Assembly: GCF_002902725.1 (NCBI RefSeq)
Contig: NZ_PPRT01000038.1
Span: 49,714 to 113,713 of the forward strand
Reading direction: 5' to 3'
DNA length: 64,000 nt
Source of the DNA: Staphylococcus caprae
GTDB lineage: Bacteria; Bacillota; Bacilli; Staphylococcales; Staphylococcaceae
The number at the start of each line of letters is the position of its first letter. The first letter of the stretch is position 1. This document shows, one piece after another, positions 7,494 through 17,738 of the stretch. Both the position numbers and the translations under genes were made by a program. Under the pieces are notes generated by a model, which was not told the DNA's origin, searched no databases, and saw only the letters and a list, made by a program, of their open reading frames with translations.

Positions 7494-9482
7494 ATGTTTA
7501 ATGAAAAAGACCAATTAGCTATCGATACGATACGTGCGCTTAGTATAGATGCTATCGAGAAAGCAAATTCAGGACACCCTGGTTTACCTATGGGAGCAGC
7601 TCCTATGGCATATACACTATGGACACGTCATCTGAATTTTAATCCTCAATCTAAAGATTATTTTAATAGAGATAGATTTATCTTATCAGCAGGTCACGGG
7701 TCTGCTTTACTATATAGTTTATTACACGTATCTGGCAGTCTAGAATTAGAAGAACTTAAACAATTTAGACAATGGGGTTCTAAGACGCCAGGTCACCCAG
7801 AATTCAGACATACAGATGGCGTAGAAGTTACAACTGGCCCTCTTGGACAAGGTTTTGCAATGTCAGTCGGAATGGCTCTAGCTGAAAATCACTTGGCTGG
7901 TAAATTCAACAAAGACAATTATGATATGGTTAATCATTATACTTATGTGTTAGCTTCAGATGGAGATTTAATGGAAGGAATTTCACATGAAGCAGCGTCA
8001 TTTGCTGGTCATAATCAGTTAGATAAGTTAATTGTGTTATATGATTCTAATGATATTTCTTTAGACGGAGATTTAAATAAATCTTTCTCTGAAAACACAA
8101 AATCTAGATTTGAAGCATATGGTTGGAATTACATCTTAGTGAAAGATGGCAATGACTTGGAAGAAATAGATAATGCTATTAATAAAGCTAAATCACAACA
8201 AGGTCCAACAATTATTGAAGTGAAAACTGTAATTGGCTTTGGTTCACCTAATAAAGCTGGTTCAAATGGTGTTCACGGTGCACCATTAGGAGAAGATGAA
8301 AGAAAACTTACTTTTGAAGCATATGGTTTAGATCCTGAAAAACGTTTCAACGTGCCAGATGAAGTATATGAAATTTTCCAAACTACAATGCTAAAACGTG
8401 CAAATGAAAATGAAGATGCTTGGAAAGCTAAATTAGATGACTATAGTAAAGAATACCCTGAATTAGCTGAAGAATTTAAGTTAGCTATTAGTGGTAAATT
8501 ACCTCAAAATTACGAAAAAGAATTACCAAAATATGATTTAGATCATAAAGGAGCTTCTAGAGCAGATTCTGGAGAGATTATTCAAAAACTTAGTCAAACT
8601 GTACCATCATTCTTCGGTGGCTCTGCCGATTTAGCAGGTTCAAATAAATCAAATGTTAAAGAAGCCAAAGATTATGACAAAGAAACACCTGAAGGTAAAA
8701 ATATATGGTTTGGTGTACGTGAATTTGCCATGGGTGCAGCAGTAAATGGAATGGCCGCTCATGGTGGTTTACATCCATATGGAGCAACGTTCTTTGTATT
8801 CAGTGACTATCTGAAACCTGCCTTAAGATTGTCAGCTATAATGGGTCTTAATTCAACATTTATATTCACTCATGATTCGATTGCAGTAGGTGAAGATGGC
8901 CCAACTCATGAACCAATTGAACAATTAGCTGGTTTACGCGCAATTCCTAATATGAACGTTATTCGTCCTGCTGATGGTAATGAAACACGTGTTGCATGGG
9001 AAGTTGCACTTGAATCTGAAAATACGCCAACTTCTTTAGTATTAACTCGTCAAAATCTTCCTACATTAGATATTGCAGAAGAAACTGTTGAAGCAGGAGT
9101 TCGTAAAGGTGCATATGTAGTATTTGAAACTGAAAAAGAACCTGAATACTTATTATTAGCATCTGGTTCAGAAGTAAGTTTAGCAGTAGAAGCTGCCAAA
9201 GACTTAGACAAACAAGGTAAAGGTGTTAGAGTCGTATCTATGCCAAACTGGTTTGCATTTGAACAACAATCTGATGAATATAAAGAATCAGTGATACCAA
9301 CTTCTATTACAAAACGTGTCGCTATAGAAATGGCTTCTCCACTTGGTTGGCATAAATATGTAGGTACTGAAGGTAAAGTTATCGGTATTGATGGCTTTGG
9401 CGCAAGTGCTCCAGGAGATTTAGTCGTTGAAAAATATGGCTTCACTAAAGAAAATATTTTAAATCAAATTCGTACATTTTAA
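7494..9482 (+). CDS. tkt: Transketolase
   Basis: Thiamine-diphosphate enzyme of the non-oxidative pentose phosphate pathway that transfers two-carbon units between ketose and aldose phosphates. The 662-residue length is standard. Visible motifs are [15 protein letters not shown] at the N-terminus, the ThDP/Mg signature [19 protein letters not shown] near residue 155, and [19 protein letters not shown] near 460. The ribosome-binding site GAAGAAGGGA precedes the ATG. Its place between ynzC and yneF matches Bacillus gene order. Confidence 0.97.
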   Translation: MFNEKDQLAIDTIRALSIDAIEKANSGHPGLPMGAAPMAYTLWTRHLNFNPQSKDYFNRDRFILSAGHGSALLYSLLHVSGSLELEELKQFRQWGSKTPGHPEFRHTDGVEVTTGPLGQGFAMSVGMALAENHLAGKFNKDNYDMVNHYTYVLASDGDLMEGISHEAASFAGHNQLDKLIVLYDSNDISLDGDLNKSFSENTKSRFEAYGWNYILVKDGNDLEEIDNAINKAKSQQGPTIIEVKTVIGFGSPNKAGSNGVHGAPLGEDERKLTFEAYGLDPEKRFNVPDEVYEIFQTTMLKRANENEDAWKAKLDDYSKEYPELAEEFKLAISGKLPQNYEKELPKYDLDHKGASRADSGEIIQKLSQTVPSFFGGSADLAGSNKSNVKEAKDYDKETPEGKNIWFGVREFAMGAAVNGMAAHGGLHPYGATFFVFSDYLKPALRLSAIMGLNSTFIFTHDSIAVGEDGPTHEPIEQLAGLRAIPNMNVIRPADGNETRVAWEVALESENTPTSLVLTRQNLPTLDIAEETVEAGVRKGAYVVFETEKEPEYLLLASGSEVSLAVEAAKDLDKQGKGVRVVSMPNWFAFEQQSDEYKESVIPTSITKRVAIEMASPLGWHKYVGTEGKVIGIDGFGASAPGDLVVEKYGFTKENILNQIRTF

Positions 9483-9526
9483 GTAAATAAATACTTAGAA
9501 TTGTAAAATAAACAATATTATATTTG

Positions 9527-9563
9527 GGTTACTAGCTAAAGTTTATTAGTTAGTAACCTTTTT
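9527..9563 (+). terminator. Terminator after tkt
   Basis: GGTTACTAGCTAA (9527-9539) pairs with TTAGTTAGTAACC (9546-9558) with one G-T pair, followed by T residues. Confidence 0.9.
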
Positions 9564-9710
9564 ATTTTATTATTGATGATTGTATTGTGTTGTAAAACTG
9601 TAATTTGTTATCATAACTTTTGGAATAGCATATACGAGTCTTAAAGAAGCTCTTGAAATAACTAAGTGAATTTAGTAAAATTCAGTAGGATAAAGAAAGT
9701 GGGTGAAACA

Positions 9711-9947
9711 ATGGCAACTTGGTTAGCAATAATTTTAATCATTTTAGCACTTATCATAGGATTAATCGGTGGTTTCTTCCTAGCAAGAAAATATATGATG
9801 GATTACCTCAAAAAAAACCCACCTATCAATGAAGAAATGCTACGTATGATGATGATGCAAATGGGTCAAAAACCATCACAAAAGAAAATTAATCAGATGA
9901 TGACAATGATGAATAAAAACATGGATCAAAACATGAAAGGTAAATAA
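9711..9947 (+). CDS. UPF0154 membrane protein (YneF-like)
   Basis: Small inner-membrane protein of 78 residues: one N-terminal transmembrane helix (residues 3-25, [20 protein letters not shown]), then [19 protein letters not shown] and a methionine- and lysine-rich tail ([19 protein letters not shown]). The family is widespread next to tkt in Firmicutes and has no established function. The ATG at 9711 follows AGTGGGTG. Confidence 0.88.
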   Translation: MATWLAIILIILALIIGLIGGFFLARKYMMDYLKKNPPINEEMLRMMMMQMGQKPSQKKINQMMTMMNKNMDQNMKGK

Positions 9948-9959
9948 AATTTACTATGA

Positions 9960-10001
9960 CGGACGTTGCAGTGTATATAGCATTGTGACGTCCGATTTTT
10001 T
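9960..10001 (+). terminator. Terminator after the yneF-like gene
   Basis: CGGACGT (9960-9966) pairs with ACGTCCG at the far end of an interrupted stem, followed by a T run near 9995. Confidence 0.7.
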
Positions 10002-10013
10002 ATTTTTCTAAGA

Positions 10014-10110
10014 AGTTGGGATATCATTTAATTTTTCAGTCGCATTTAACGCATTGGGGAGAGTTCTCAGAATTGAAAGTGTACTAATACAAGCTTCTCT
10101 CAATCCTAGC
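10014..10110 (-). repeat. Dispersed intergenic repeat, copy A
   Basis: Read on the minus strand, this roughly 97-base stretch runs from GCTAGGATTGAGAGAAGCTT to a CCCAACT end. It aligns along its length with copy B at 15126-15224 (shared blocks GCTAGGATTGA, AGAAGCTTG, CACTTTCAATTC and TCCCAAC). It fills most of the 307-base gap before the ccdC-like gene, in which I see no gene. Confidence 0.7.
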
Positions 10111-10254
10111 GTTTCCATAAGCAATTTTTACAAATTAAATCATTCAACTTTTTAATTTTTAGAAAGTTTAAAGTAGTCATTGATATAGTGATAGTGATAT
10201 ACTATCATGTGATGAATTAAGAGTATTAAGTTTATGTCATAAGAAGGTGTCAAA

Positions 10255-10722
10255 TTGGCTTATCTAATATTTTCTATTGTAGTCGCGTTTTTAATGGGTG
10301 CAGTAGTAATTGTAATCAGAATGAAAGCTCAAAAGTTTCCTGTTAATGAAAAGAAAATCATTTTACCTCCATTTTTTATGGCGACAGGAGCTTTAATGTA
10401 TATAATTCCATATTTCAGACTAACTGGAATGGAAATGTTGGAATCTCTGATTTTAGGTGTACTCTTCTCTACGGTTTTAATTTGGACATCTAGATTTGAA
10501 GTAAAAGGTAGCGAAATTTATATGAAACGCTCTAAAGCTTTTCCCGTTATCTTAATTTCTTTATTAATCATAAGAACAGTCATCAAAATTTTTATTAGTA
10601 ATGAAATTGATCCTGGAGAAATTGCTGGTATGTTTTTCTTATTAGCATTTTGTATGATTGTGCCTTGGAGATTAGCAATGTTTTATAAGTATAAAAAATT
10701 AAAAAAATCATTAGTTAAATAA
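10255..10722 (+). CDS. CcdC-family membrane protein
   Basis: Integral membrane protein of 155 residues with about four or five hydrophobic segments. It resembles the Bacillus CcdC (DUF1453) family, which was named from its place beside a cytochrome c biogenesis gene but has no proven function. Conserved-looking elements include IRMKAQKFPVNEKKIILPPFF and GALMYIIPYF. It starts with TTG at 10255, after AGAAGGTG. It is flanked by its own terminator and is separate from sbcDC. Confidence 0.78.
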   Translation: MAYLIFSIVVAFLMGAVVIVIRMKAQKFPVNEKKIILPPFFMATGALMYIIPYFRLTGMEMLESLILGVLFSTVLIWTSRFEVKGSEIYMKRSKAFPVILISLLIIRTVIKIFISNEIDPGEIAGMFFLLAFCMIVPWRLAMFYKYKKLKKSLVK

Positions 10723-10728
10723 TGGGGG

Positions 10729-10767
10729 AAAAGCCACTTGTCATCAGATTTGATAAGTGGCTTTTTT
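10729..10767 (+). terminator. Terminator after the ccdC-like gene
   Basis: AAGCCACTTGTCA pairs with TGATAAGTGGCTT (ending 10763), followed by a T run. Confidence 0.9.
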
Positions 10768-10805
10768 ACTTGAAAGTATGATAAAAAGATTATACAATAA
10801 AAATA

Positions 10806-10819
10806 CGAACAAACGTTCT
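10806..10819. promoter_or_regulatory. LexA (SOS) box upstream of sbcD
   Basis: CGAACAAACGTTCT fits CGAAC-N4-GTTC, 16 bases before the sbcD start codon. sbcDC belongs to the LexA regulon in S. aureus. Confidence 0.87.
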
Positions 10820-10835
10820 TATTAGGAGGATGAAT

Positions 10836-11960
10836 ATGAAAATCATACATACGGCTGATTGGCATCTTGGGAAAATATTAAATGGTAAACAACTGTTAGA
10901 AGATCAAAAATACGTGTTAACTCAGTTTGTAAATCAAATGAAAGTGGAGAAACCTGACGTTATAGTTATTGCAGGTGACTTGTACGATACATCTTATCCT
11001 AGTAAGGAGACAATGGGTTTACTTGAAGATACAATTGCGGAATTGAATATCAAACTTCACATACCTATCATTATTATTAGTGGAAACCATGATGGTAAAG
11101 AAAGATTGAATTATGGTGCATCGTGGTTTGAAAGCAATCATTTATACATAAGGACGAAATTAGAAGATATTCATAAGCCTATTGAGATTAATGGTATTCA
11201 ATTTTTCACATTACCATTTGCTACTGTGAGTGAAGTACAAGACTTTTTCAAAGATAAGGACATATCAACGCATCAAGAAGCTTTGAATAGCTGTTTAGAG
11301 TATATGACTCAAAGTATAGATCGTAACAAAGTTAACATTCTTATTGGTCATTTAACTATTCAAGGTGGTAAAACTTCTGAATCTGAAAGACCTCTAACTA
11401 TAGGAACTGTTGAATCGGTAGAGAAACAATCTTTTAAACAATTTGATTACGTTATGCTCGGTCATCTACATCATCCTTTTAGTATTAATGATAATACGAT
11501 TAAGTATAGTGGTTCATTGTTACAATATTCATTTTCTGAAATTAATCAAGCGAAAGGTTACCGAATTGTTCGTATTAAAGAGAAGCAGGATATTGAAGAT
11601 ACATTTGTACCAATAAAACCTTTACGTGAGTTAGAAGTCATAGAAGGAGATTATGATGATGTCATTCAAGAGCGTTTACCAATCAAAAATAAAGATAATT
11701 ATATACATTTTAAACTCTCGAATATGTCTCACATCAATGATCCTATGATGAAATTAAAGCAAATATATCCAAATACATTAGCGCTAACTAATCAAACTTT
11801 TGAAATTAATGAAGAATATAGAAATATAGAGATAAAAAAACAAGACGACCAATCGATTATTAAAAATTTTTATGAAACGATGACGAATGAGACTATGAGT
11901 GAAAACCAGTCAAAAAAAGTTGCAGATATTTTAAATCAAATTATGGGAAAGGAAGTCTAA
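10836..11960 (+). CDS. sbcD: SbcD, exonuclease subunit of SbcCD
   Basis: Mn-dependent nuclease subunit (Mre11 family) of the SbcCD complex, which opens DNA hairpins and processes ends. 374 residues. The metallophosphatase motifs are in order: TADWHLGK (7-14), [14 protein letters not shown] and GHLHHPF, with a C-terminal capping region. The second ATG at 10836 is six bases after AGGAGG, whereas the first ATG at 10830 touches that site. It is followed after three bases by sbcC. The SOS box at 10806 indicates damage induction. Confidence 0.95.
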   Translation: MKIIHTADWHLGKILNGKQLLEDQKYVLTQFVNQMKVEKPDVIVIAGDLYDTSYPSKETMGLLEDTIAELNIKLHIPIIIISGNHDGKERLNYGASWFESNHLYIRTKLEDIHKPIEINGIQFFTLPFATVSEVQDFFKDKDISTHQEALNSCLEYMTQSIDRNKVNILIGHLTIQGGKTSESERPLTIGTVESVEKQSFKQFDYVMLGHLHHPFSINDNTIKYSGSLLQYSFSEINQAKGYRIVRIKEKQDIEDTFVPIKPLRELEVIEGDYDDVIQERLPIKNKDNYIHFKLSNMSHINDPMMKLKQIYPNTLALTNQTFEINEEYRNIEIKKQDDQSIIKNFYETMTNETMSENQSKKVADILNQIMGKEV

Positions 11961-11963
11961 ATT

Positions 11964-14900
11964 ATGAAACCAATCAAACTCCAATTAAATAACTTTGGTC
12001 CTTTCCTTAATGAGACAATAGACTTTAGCCAAATTGAAAATAATCAGCTATTTTTAATTAGTGGTAAAACAGGCTCTGGTAAAACTATGATTTTTGATGC
12101 CATTGTATATGCTTTATTCGGTAAAGCTTCTACTGAAAATAGAAAAGAAGATGACTTAAGAAGTCATTTTGCTGATGGTAAATCACCTATGAGCGTGACT
12201 TATGAGTTTAAACTTCATAATCAGATTTTTAAAGTTCATAGAGAAGCACCTTTTATAAAGGAAGGAAACACAACAAAGACGCACGCAAAACTTGATATTT
12301 ATGAACAAATTGATCATCAATATGAATTGAAAGAAAGTAGAGTGAATGCTGGAAATCAATTTATTGTTCAATTAATGGGAGTGAATGCTGAGCAATTCCG
12401 TCAACTCTTTATATTACCTCAAGGTGAATTTAAAAAATTTCTTCAATCAAATAGTAAAGATAAGCAATCTATTCTTAGAACTTTATTTAATAGTGAACGT
12501 TTTGAGGAAATAAGAAGTTATTTAATGGATAGTGTTAAAAATGAAAAACTTCAAATAGAAAACAGATATAATCAAATCAATCATTTATGGAACAGTCTCG
12601 CTACGTATGAAAATGATAATTTATCAAAGTTAAAAGAAATAGATAGCTCTCAAACTGATAAAATTATTCAAAAGACATCAGATTTTATTGAATATGGTAA
12701 ACAGTTATTATCAGATTATAAAGATAAGAAGACATCAGTTAATAAAGAAGTAGAAGAAATATCTAATAAATATAATTTAAATAAAGAGTTGAAGCAAAAT
12801 ATTGAAGCTTTAAACCAACAAATAGAACAATTTGAAAATTTAAAGAAAGAACAAGACAAAATAAAAGAACTAAAGGTTGAATTAAATAAAATAAATGAAT
12901 CAAATATTCTAATCACTTCTTTTAAGAGAGAACAAGTAGTGAATAGTGAAATCGAAGAATTAAAATTAGCGATAGAAAAAGCTGAGATTAAAGCGGAAAA
13001 TTTTAAAAAGAAGATTAGAAATCTAGAAAATGAATTTAATACTCTAAAGCCTAAAGAAAAAGAATTTGAAAAAATTAATGATTATCTTAAATTGAATGTT
13101 AATTTTTATAATAATGCCGATACCTTCATAAAAAGTTATAACCGAAAAACGGAATTAATTGAAGAAATAGGCAAACTTGAAGAAAAGCATAAACATTTTA
13201 AAGCTGAAAAAGAAAATTTATTAAACCAATCTAATGGGAAGACGAGAGACTATGAAATAATAGATCAATATTCTCAACAAATAGTTGAACTTAAAAAATC
13301 AATAGAGGATATAGATAAATATATAGAAAAAGAAAACCAATTTAAGAAAATTCAACAAGACAGACAGGAAAACAATGAAAAAATTAAAGAAGTGAATGAG
13401 AAATATAGTAATATTAAATCTTTAATCGCTAAAGTGGATGCTACAAATGTTGATCTTAATGATAAACAAACATTTATTAAAGAAATCAAATCAGCTCTTT
13501 CTATAGGTGACACTTGTCCAATTTGTGGTAATGAAATTCAATCTTTAGGTGAACATATTGATTTTGAGTCAATTGCTAAAAAGAAAGAACAGATAGAAAA
13601 ACTTGAAAATAATAAAACCACACTAAAAGAAACATTAATTCGATTAGAAAGTAGAAGAGAAGAATTAAAAAATAGAGAAAGTGAGTTAGATTTTCAGGTT
13701 CAAGAAACACAAGATATAGAGACACTCAAAACTAAGTTAGCACACATAGAAGATGTTAAAAGTAAACAACAAAAAGAAAATAAATTTTTAGAATCGATTA
13801 ATGAGAAAGAAAAAGATCTTGATAAAAGTCGTCACGAATTAGATTTAGAGATAAATAATAAGAAAGCTCAACTTGAACAAATTAATATTAGACTCAATGA
13901 TTTTGAAGATAGTACAGAATTTGAAAAGGTTAGTACATTTAAAGACTACTATGAAAAGAGAAAAGAAGAATTACATTCGTTCAATACTCATTTAGAAGAC
14001 ATTAAAAATCAATTGACTGAAAATAAAAGTAATTTAACCATTGAATTAAATAACGTGGAGAACTTTAATAATAATTTAGAAAAAAGAAACAATGAAAAAA
14101 CAGAACTTGAAAATAATATTGAAAAAGAAATGAAGCGTATTGGCTTTGAAACTTATGAACAAATAGAAGAGACAATTGAGTTAAGTAATCAAAAGCAAAC
14201 GATTGAAGAAAAGATAAATAAGTATAATATTGAATATCAAAACTATGAATTTGAAATAAAACGCTTGGAAAAACTTGTTAACGGCAAAGAATTATCAAAT
14301 ATAGAAGATATTGAAGCTCAATTGATTAATAAAAAACAAGAACTAGATGAGATTAATTCAGAAATTGCAACGATAGATTATAAAAATGAAACTAATCTTA
14401 AGAATATCAAACAAATCAAAGAACTTATTTCGATTCTCAATGATGAATTAAAAGAACAACAAGAGATATTTCTGTTAACTGAAATACTTTCTGGTAAAAA
14501 TAGTCACAAATTAACTTTAGAGAACTATGTACTGATTTACTATTTAGAGAAAATTATCTTCCAAGCTAATCAAAGACTATTACAAATGAGTGGTAATAGA
14601 TACCAATTGGTTAGGAGAGAAGTAGTTTCACAAGGGTTTAGCGGTTTAGAGATTGATGTATTTGATTTTCATTCTAATAAATCAAGACATATCAGTTCTT
14701 TATCCGGAGGAGAAACATTTCAAGCTTCTCTTGCTTTAGCTTTAGGATTAAGCGAAATCGTGCAACAAGAATCAGGAGGTATTACTTTAGAATCAATGTT
14801 TATTGATGAAGGGTTCGGCACATTAGATCAAGAAACGTTGGAAACTGCACTTGATACACTCATCAATTTAAGATCGTCGGGGAGAATGGTAGGAATTATC

Positions 14901-14993
14901 TCTCACGTTAGTGAATTAAAACAAAGGATACCATTAATACTAGAGGTTTCAAGTAATCAATACCAAAGCAACACACAATTTAAGAGAAATTAG
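11964..14993 (+). CDS. sbcC: SbcC, ATPase subunit of SbcCD
   Basis: SMC/Rad50-like ATPase that drives the SbcCD nuclease. 1009 residues. Walker A GKTGSGKT is at residues 34-41. Two very long coiled-coil arms, rich in Glu, Lys, Asn and Gln, flank the zinc hook CPIC at Cys518-Cys521. The C-terminal half has the signature SLSGGETFQASLALALGLSE and Walker B MFIDEGFGTLD. Co-transcribed with sbcD (three-base gap). After the gene lies the dispersed repeat region. Confidence 0.97.
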   Translation: MKPIKLQLNNFGPFLNETIDFSQIENNQLFLISGKTGSGKTMIFDAIVYALFGKASTENRKEDDLRSHFADGKSPMSVTYEFKLHNQIFKVHREAPFIKEGNTTKTHAKLDIYEQIDHQYELKESRVNAGNQFIVQLMGVNAEQFRQLFILPQGEFKKFLQSNSKDKQSILRTLFNSERFEEIRSYLMDSVKNEKLQIENRYNQINHLWNSLATYENDNLSKLKEIDSSQTDKIIQKTSDFIEYGKQLLSDYKDKKTSVNKEVEEISNKYNLNKELKQNIEALNQQIEQFENLKKEQDKIKELKVELNKINESNILITSFKREQVVNSEIEELKLAIEKAEIKAENFKKKIRNLENEFNTLKPKEKEFEKINDYLKLNVNFYNNADTFIKSYNRKTELIEEIGKLEEKHKHFKAEKENLLNQSNGKTRDYEIIDQYSQQIVELKKSIEDIDKYIEKENQFKKIQQDRQENNEKIKEVNEKYSNIKSLIAKVDATNVDLNDKQTFIKEIKSALSIGDTCPICGNEIQSLGEHIDFESIAKKKEQIEKLENNKTTLKETLIRLESRREELKNRESELDFQVQETQDIETLKTKLAHIEDVKSKQQKENKFLESINEKEKDLDKSRHELDLEINNKKAQLEQINIRLNDFEDSTEFEKVSTFKDYYEKRKEELHSFNTHLEDIKNQLTENKSNLTIELNNVENFNNNLEKRNNEKTELENNIEKEMKRIGFETYEQIEETIELSNQKQTIEEKINKYNIEYQNYEFEIKRLEKLVNGKELSNIEDIEAQLINKKQELDEINSEIATIDYKNETNLKNIKQIKELISILNDELKEQQEIFLLTEILSGKNSHKLTLENYVLIYYLEKIIFQANQRLLQMSGNRYQLVRREVVSQGFSGLEIDVFDFHSNKSRHISSLSGGETFQASLALALGLSEIVQQESGGITLESMFIDEGFGTLDQETLETALDTLINLRSSGRMVGIISHVSELKQRIPLILEVSSNQYQSNTQFKRN

Positions 14994-15004
14994 AAGACAA
15001 AAAA

Positions 15005-15059
15005 TGGGAGTGAGACAGAAATATAATTTAGCAAAATTATTTTCGTTGTCCCTCTCCCA
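15005..15059. repeat. Long hairpin repeat, related to the one at 30966
   Basis: TGGGAGTGAGACAGAAATAT (start of the 15005-15029 arm) pairs with the arm at 15034-15059, which ends GTCCCTCTCCCA, with a 4-base loop. The reverse complement closely resembles the hairpin at 30966-31014. This is a common type of staphylococcal intergenic hairpin and may also end sbcC transcription. Confidence 0.75.
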
Positions 15060-15098
15060 ACTTGCATTGTTTGTAGAATTTCTTTTTAAGAAATTCTC

Positions 15099-15112
15099 TA
15101 TGTTGGGGGCCC
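15099..15112 (+). repeat. STAR-like core
   Basis: TATGTTGGGGGCCC resembles the Staphylococcus STAR element consensus T(G/A/T)TGTTG(G/T)GGCCC with one extra G. It is a GC-rich island in AT-rich DNA. A hairpin (GAATTTCTT/AAGAAATTC) lies just upstream. Confidence 0.6.
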
Positions 15113-15125
15113 TCCGGCAAGGATG

Positions 15126-15224
15126 GCTAGGATTGAAAGAAGCTTGATATAAGCGCACTTTCAATTCAGACATCTACTGCCAATATGTTAAAAAAGGCTG
15201 AGACAATTAATTATGTCCCAACCT
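15126..15224 (+). repeat. Dispersed intergenic repeat, copy B
   Basis: Runs from GCTAGGATTGAAAGAAGCTT to GTCCCAACCT and aligns with copy A (10014-10110) in inverted orientation. Its last 35 bases form the mscL terminator. Confidence 0.7.
15190..15223 (-). terminator. Terminator of mscL
   Basis: On the minus strand GGTTGGGACA pairs with TGTCTCAGCC (two G-U pairs), followed by T residues (15195-15190). Confidence 0.7.
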
Positions 15225-15234
15225 CAAATGTTTA

Positions 15235-15591
15235 TTAATTTTTTTCTCTTAATAGGTCTCTGATTTCAGTTAATAAAACTGTATTTTCTTCTACTTCTTC
15301 CTCTTCTTCTTCTTTTTTCATAATTGTATTAGCAATTTTTACAAAGATGAAAAGAGCAAAAGCAACAATTATAAAATCAATGATTGATTGTATGAAAAGA
15401 CCATATTTTATGCCCCAGAAAGACCAATCTTTAGCAAAATCTACTGAACCGAAGATTTTACCTATTAAAGGCATAATGATGAACTGAACTAATGAAGTGA
15501 CAATTTTATTGAATGCTGCGCCCATTACTACGGCAACGGCTAAATCTAATACATTACCTTTAAGGGCGAACTCTTTAAATTCCTTTAACAT
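15235..15591 (-). CDS. mscL: Large-conductance mechanosensitive channel MscL
   Basis: Homopentameric emergency valve in the cytoplasmic membrane that opens under hypo-osmotic shock. 118 residues. The N-terminal helix [21 protein letters not shown] leads into TM1, a periplasmic loop (GSVDFAKDW), TM2 ([20 protein letters not shown]) and a charged C-terminal helical bundle with an [10 protein letters not shown] run and [13 protein letters not shown]. Ribosome-binding site AAAGGGA. It is divergent from a BCCT osmolyte importer, so both osmotic-stress functions sit side by side. Confidence 0.97.
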   Translation of the reverse strand: MLKEFKEFALKGNVLDLAVAVVMGAAFNKIVTSLVQFIIMPLIGKIFGSVDFAKDWSFWGIKYGLFIQSIIDFIIVAFALFIFVKIANTIMKKEEEEEEVEENTVLLTEIRDLLREKN

Positions 15592-15805
15592 ATGTATAGT
15601 CCCTTTCTATGTAAAATGTAAGAGTAATTATACAACATATAATAAATTTAGCAAATACTATATTTATGCAAATTTGATTATGAAAAAGACGTTTGATATC
15701 CTAGTAGAAGTGTATTAGTAAAGTTAAATTTTTTAAGATAAAAATATAATTATTTAATTTTACTACTTTGAAAATTAAATATTTGGATGAAGGGAGTAAT
15801 TAATT

Positions 15806-17446
15806 ATGAATTCTTCTTCTCAAAAAAGAGGGAATAAGAAGTTTTCTTCTGTATTCATCTATAGTTCGATTATAGTAGCTATAGTCGTACTCATAGGTGC
15901 AATCTGGCCTGAGAAGTTTGATGGCATTACAAATGCTATTAAAATGTGGATTACTAATAAATTAGGTTGGTATTACTTAATTCTTACTACGATTATTGTT
16001 TTCTTTTGTATCTTCCTAATTTTCAGCCCAATCGGCAAACTTAAGTTAGGTAAACCTCATGACAAACCTGAATTCAACTCAATTTCATGGTTCGCAATGT
16101 TATTCAGTGCTGGTATGGGAATAGGATTAGTTTTCTATGGTGCTGCTGAACCAATGGCCGATTTTGCTGCGCCCCCAACAGCTGATCCTAAAACAACTCA
16201 AGCCTATACTGAAGCTTTAAGATCAACATTCTTCCATTGGGGATTCCATGCGTGGGCTATTTACGGTGTGGTTGCATTAGCTTTAGCATATGCACAATTC
16301 CGTAAAGATGAACCTGGGTTGATTTCTAGAACACTACGTCCGATTTTAGGAGATAAAGTTGAAGGACCTATTGGGACATTCATCGACGTTCTTTCTGTCT
16401 TTGCTACTTTAGTCGGCGTAGCAGTTTCCTTAGGTATGGGAGCTTTACAAATTAATGGTGGATTGAATTACCTATTTAAAGTTCCTAACAATACATTAGT
16501 CCAAGGAATCATCATTGTAGTTGTAACTATTTTATTCATCGCAAGTGCGTGGTCTGGTTTAAGTAGAGGTATTCAATATTTAAGTAACTTAAATATTGGT
16601 TTAGGTGCTATATTAATGATTATTACATTAATTATTGGACCTACAGTTTTAATACTAAATATGTTAACTAGTTCAACTGGTAATTTACTTAATACATTCT
16701 TATTCAACAGTTTTGATACTGCAGCTTTAAATGGCCAAAAACGTGATTGGATGTCTACTTGGACACTATACTATTGGGGTTGGTGGCTAAGTTGGAGTCC
16801 ATTTGTTGGTGTATTTATTGCCCGTGTATCAAAAGGACGCTCAATCCGAGAATTTATTTCAGGTGTATTATTAGTTCCAGCTTTAGTAAGCTTTGTATGG
16901 TTCAGTGTATTTGGTGTATTAGGTATTGAAACAGGTAAAAAACATCCTGAATTATTCAAAATGTCACCAGAAACGCAACTATTCGGTGTATTCAATCATA
17001 TGCCAATAGGTACGATACTATCTATCATTGCATTATTATTAATTGCTTCATTCTTTATAACTTCTGCGGACTCAGCTACTTTCGTTTTAGGTATGCAAAC
17101 AACATTTGGTTCTCTAAATCCAAGTAGTTTAGTTAAAGTTACATGGGGTATTGCACAAGCTCTAATTGCTTTCGTACTGTTACTAGCTGGTGGCGGTGAT
17201 GGTTCAAAAGCGTTGAATTCTATTCAAAGTGCTGCGATTATTAGTGCCTTCCCATTCTCGTTCGTCGTCATAATGATGATGATTAGTTTCTATAAAGATG
17301 CCAATCAAGAGCGTAAGTTCCTTGGTTTAACACTGACTCCAAATAAACATCGTTTACAAGATTATGTTAAATATCAACAAGAAGATTATGAGTCAGATAT
17401 TCTTGAAAAAAGAGAAGCTAGAAGAAATAAAGAAAAAGAAGAATAG
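15806..17446 (+). CDS. opuD2: BCCT-family betaine/choline/carnitine-type transporter (OpuD-like)
   Basis: Secondary transporter that imports compatible solutes such as glycine betaine, probably with sodium. 546 residues with about twelve transmembrane segments. The BCCT motifs GMGIGLVFYGAAEPMADF (near residue 105) and the tryptophan-rich WTLYYWGWWLSWSPFVGVFIARVSKGR (near 320) are visible. The basic C-terminal tail (EKREARRNKEKEE) may act in osmosensing, as in BetP. The gene order next to mscL matches the S. aureus gene called opuD2. The substrate is inferred. Confidence 0.9.
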   Translation: MNSSSQKRGNKKFSSVFIYSSIIVAIVVLIGAIWPEKFDGITNAIKMWITNKLGWYYLILTTIIVFFCIFLIFSPIGKLKLGKPHDKPEFNSISWFAMLFSAGMGIGLVFYGAAEPMADFAAPPTADPKTTQAYTEALRSTFFHWGFHAWAIYGVVALALAYAQFRKDEPGLISRTLRPILGDKVEGPIGTFIDVLSVFATLVGVAVSLGMGALQINGGLNYLFKVPNNTLVQGIIIVVVTILFIASAWSGLSRGIQYLSNLNIGLGAILMIITLIIGPTVLILNMLTSSTGNLLNTFLFNSFDTAALNGQKRDWMSTWTLYYWGWWLSWSPFVGVFIARVSKGRSIREFISGVLLVPALVSFVWFSVFGVLGIETGKKHPELFKMSPETQLFGVFNHMPIGTILSIIALLLIASFFITSADSATFVLGMQTTFGSLNPSSLVKVTWGIAQALIAFVLLLAGGGDGSKALNSIQSAAIISAFPFSFVVIMMMISFYKDANQERKFLGLTLTPNKHRLQDYVKYQQEDYESDILEKREARRNKEKEE

Positions 17447-17457
17447 TTAAATTTTAG

Positions 17458-17496
17458 CCTATAGTATGAAAATTAATTCATACTATAGGTTTTTTT
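17458..17496 (+). terminator. Terminator after opuD2
   Basis: CCTATAGTATGAA (17458-17470) pairs perfectly with TTCATACTATAGG (17477-17489), followed by a T run. Confidence 0.95.
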
Positions 17497-17542
17497 ATTA
17501 TTAAATTTTTTGAAAAGCAAAAAGGTTCATTTTAATTGGGAT

Positions 17543-17557
17543 TGATAACCATTCTCA
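17543..17557 (+). promoter_or_regulatory. Fur-like 7-1-7 site upstream of acnA
   Basis: TGATAACCATTCTCA matches 12 of 14 positions of the 7-1-7 Fur box TGATAAT-N-ATTATCA. It lies about 180 bases upstream of acnA, and a TATAAT at 17678-17683 probably marks the promoter nearer the gene. The distance makes direct repression uncertain. Confidence 0.45.
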
Positions 17558-17677
17558 ATTAATAATATTTACTTATTGCACTAACAGTCAATGATAACTT
17601 TTACTTATACTACCTGATTAAAAATGCGAAACGTAAATAGTGTCTTTTATGATGTTACACAGTTGTTTTGATAAACA

Positions 17678-17683
17678 TATAAT
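17678..17683 (+). promoter_or_regulatory. Probable acnA -10 element
   Basis: TATAAT, 55 bases upstream of the ATG. A weak -35 (GTTACA at 17654-17659) is 18 bases upstream of it. Confidence 0.45.
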
Positions 17684-17738
17684 AATACAATTTAATTAAC
17701 GGCATATAAATATATAGAAATATCAAGGGGGATATTAA

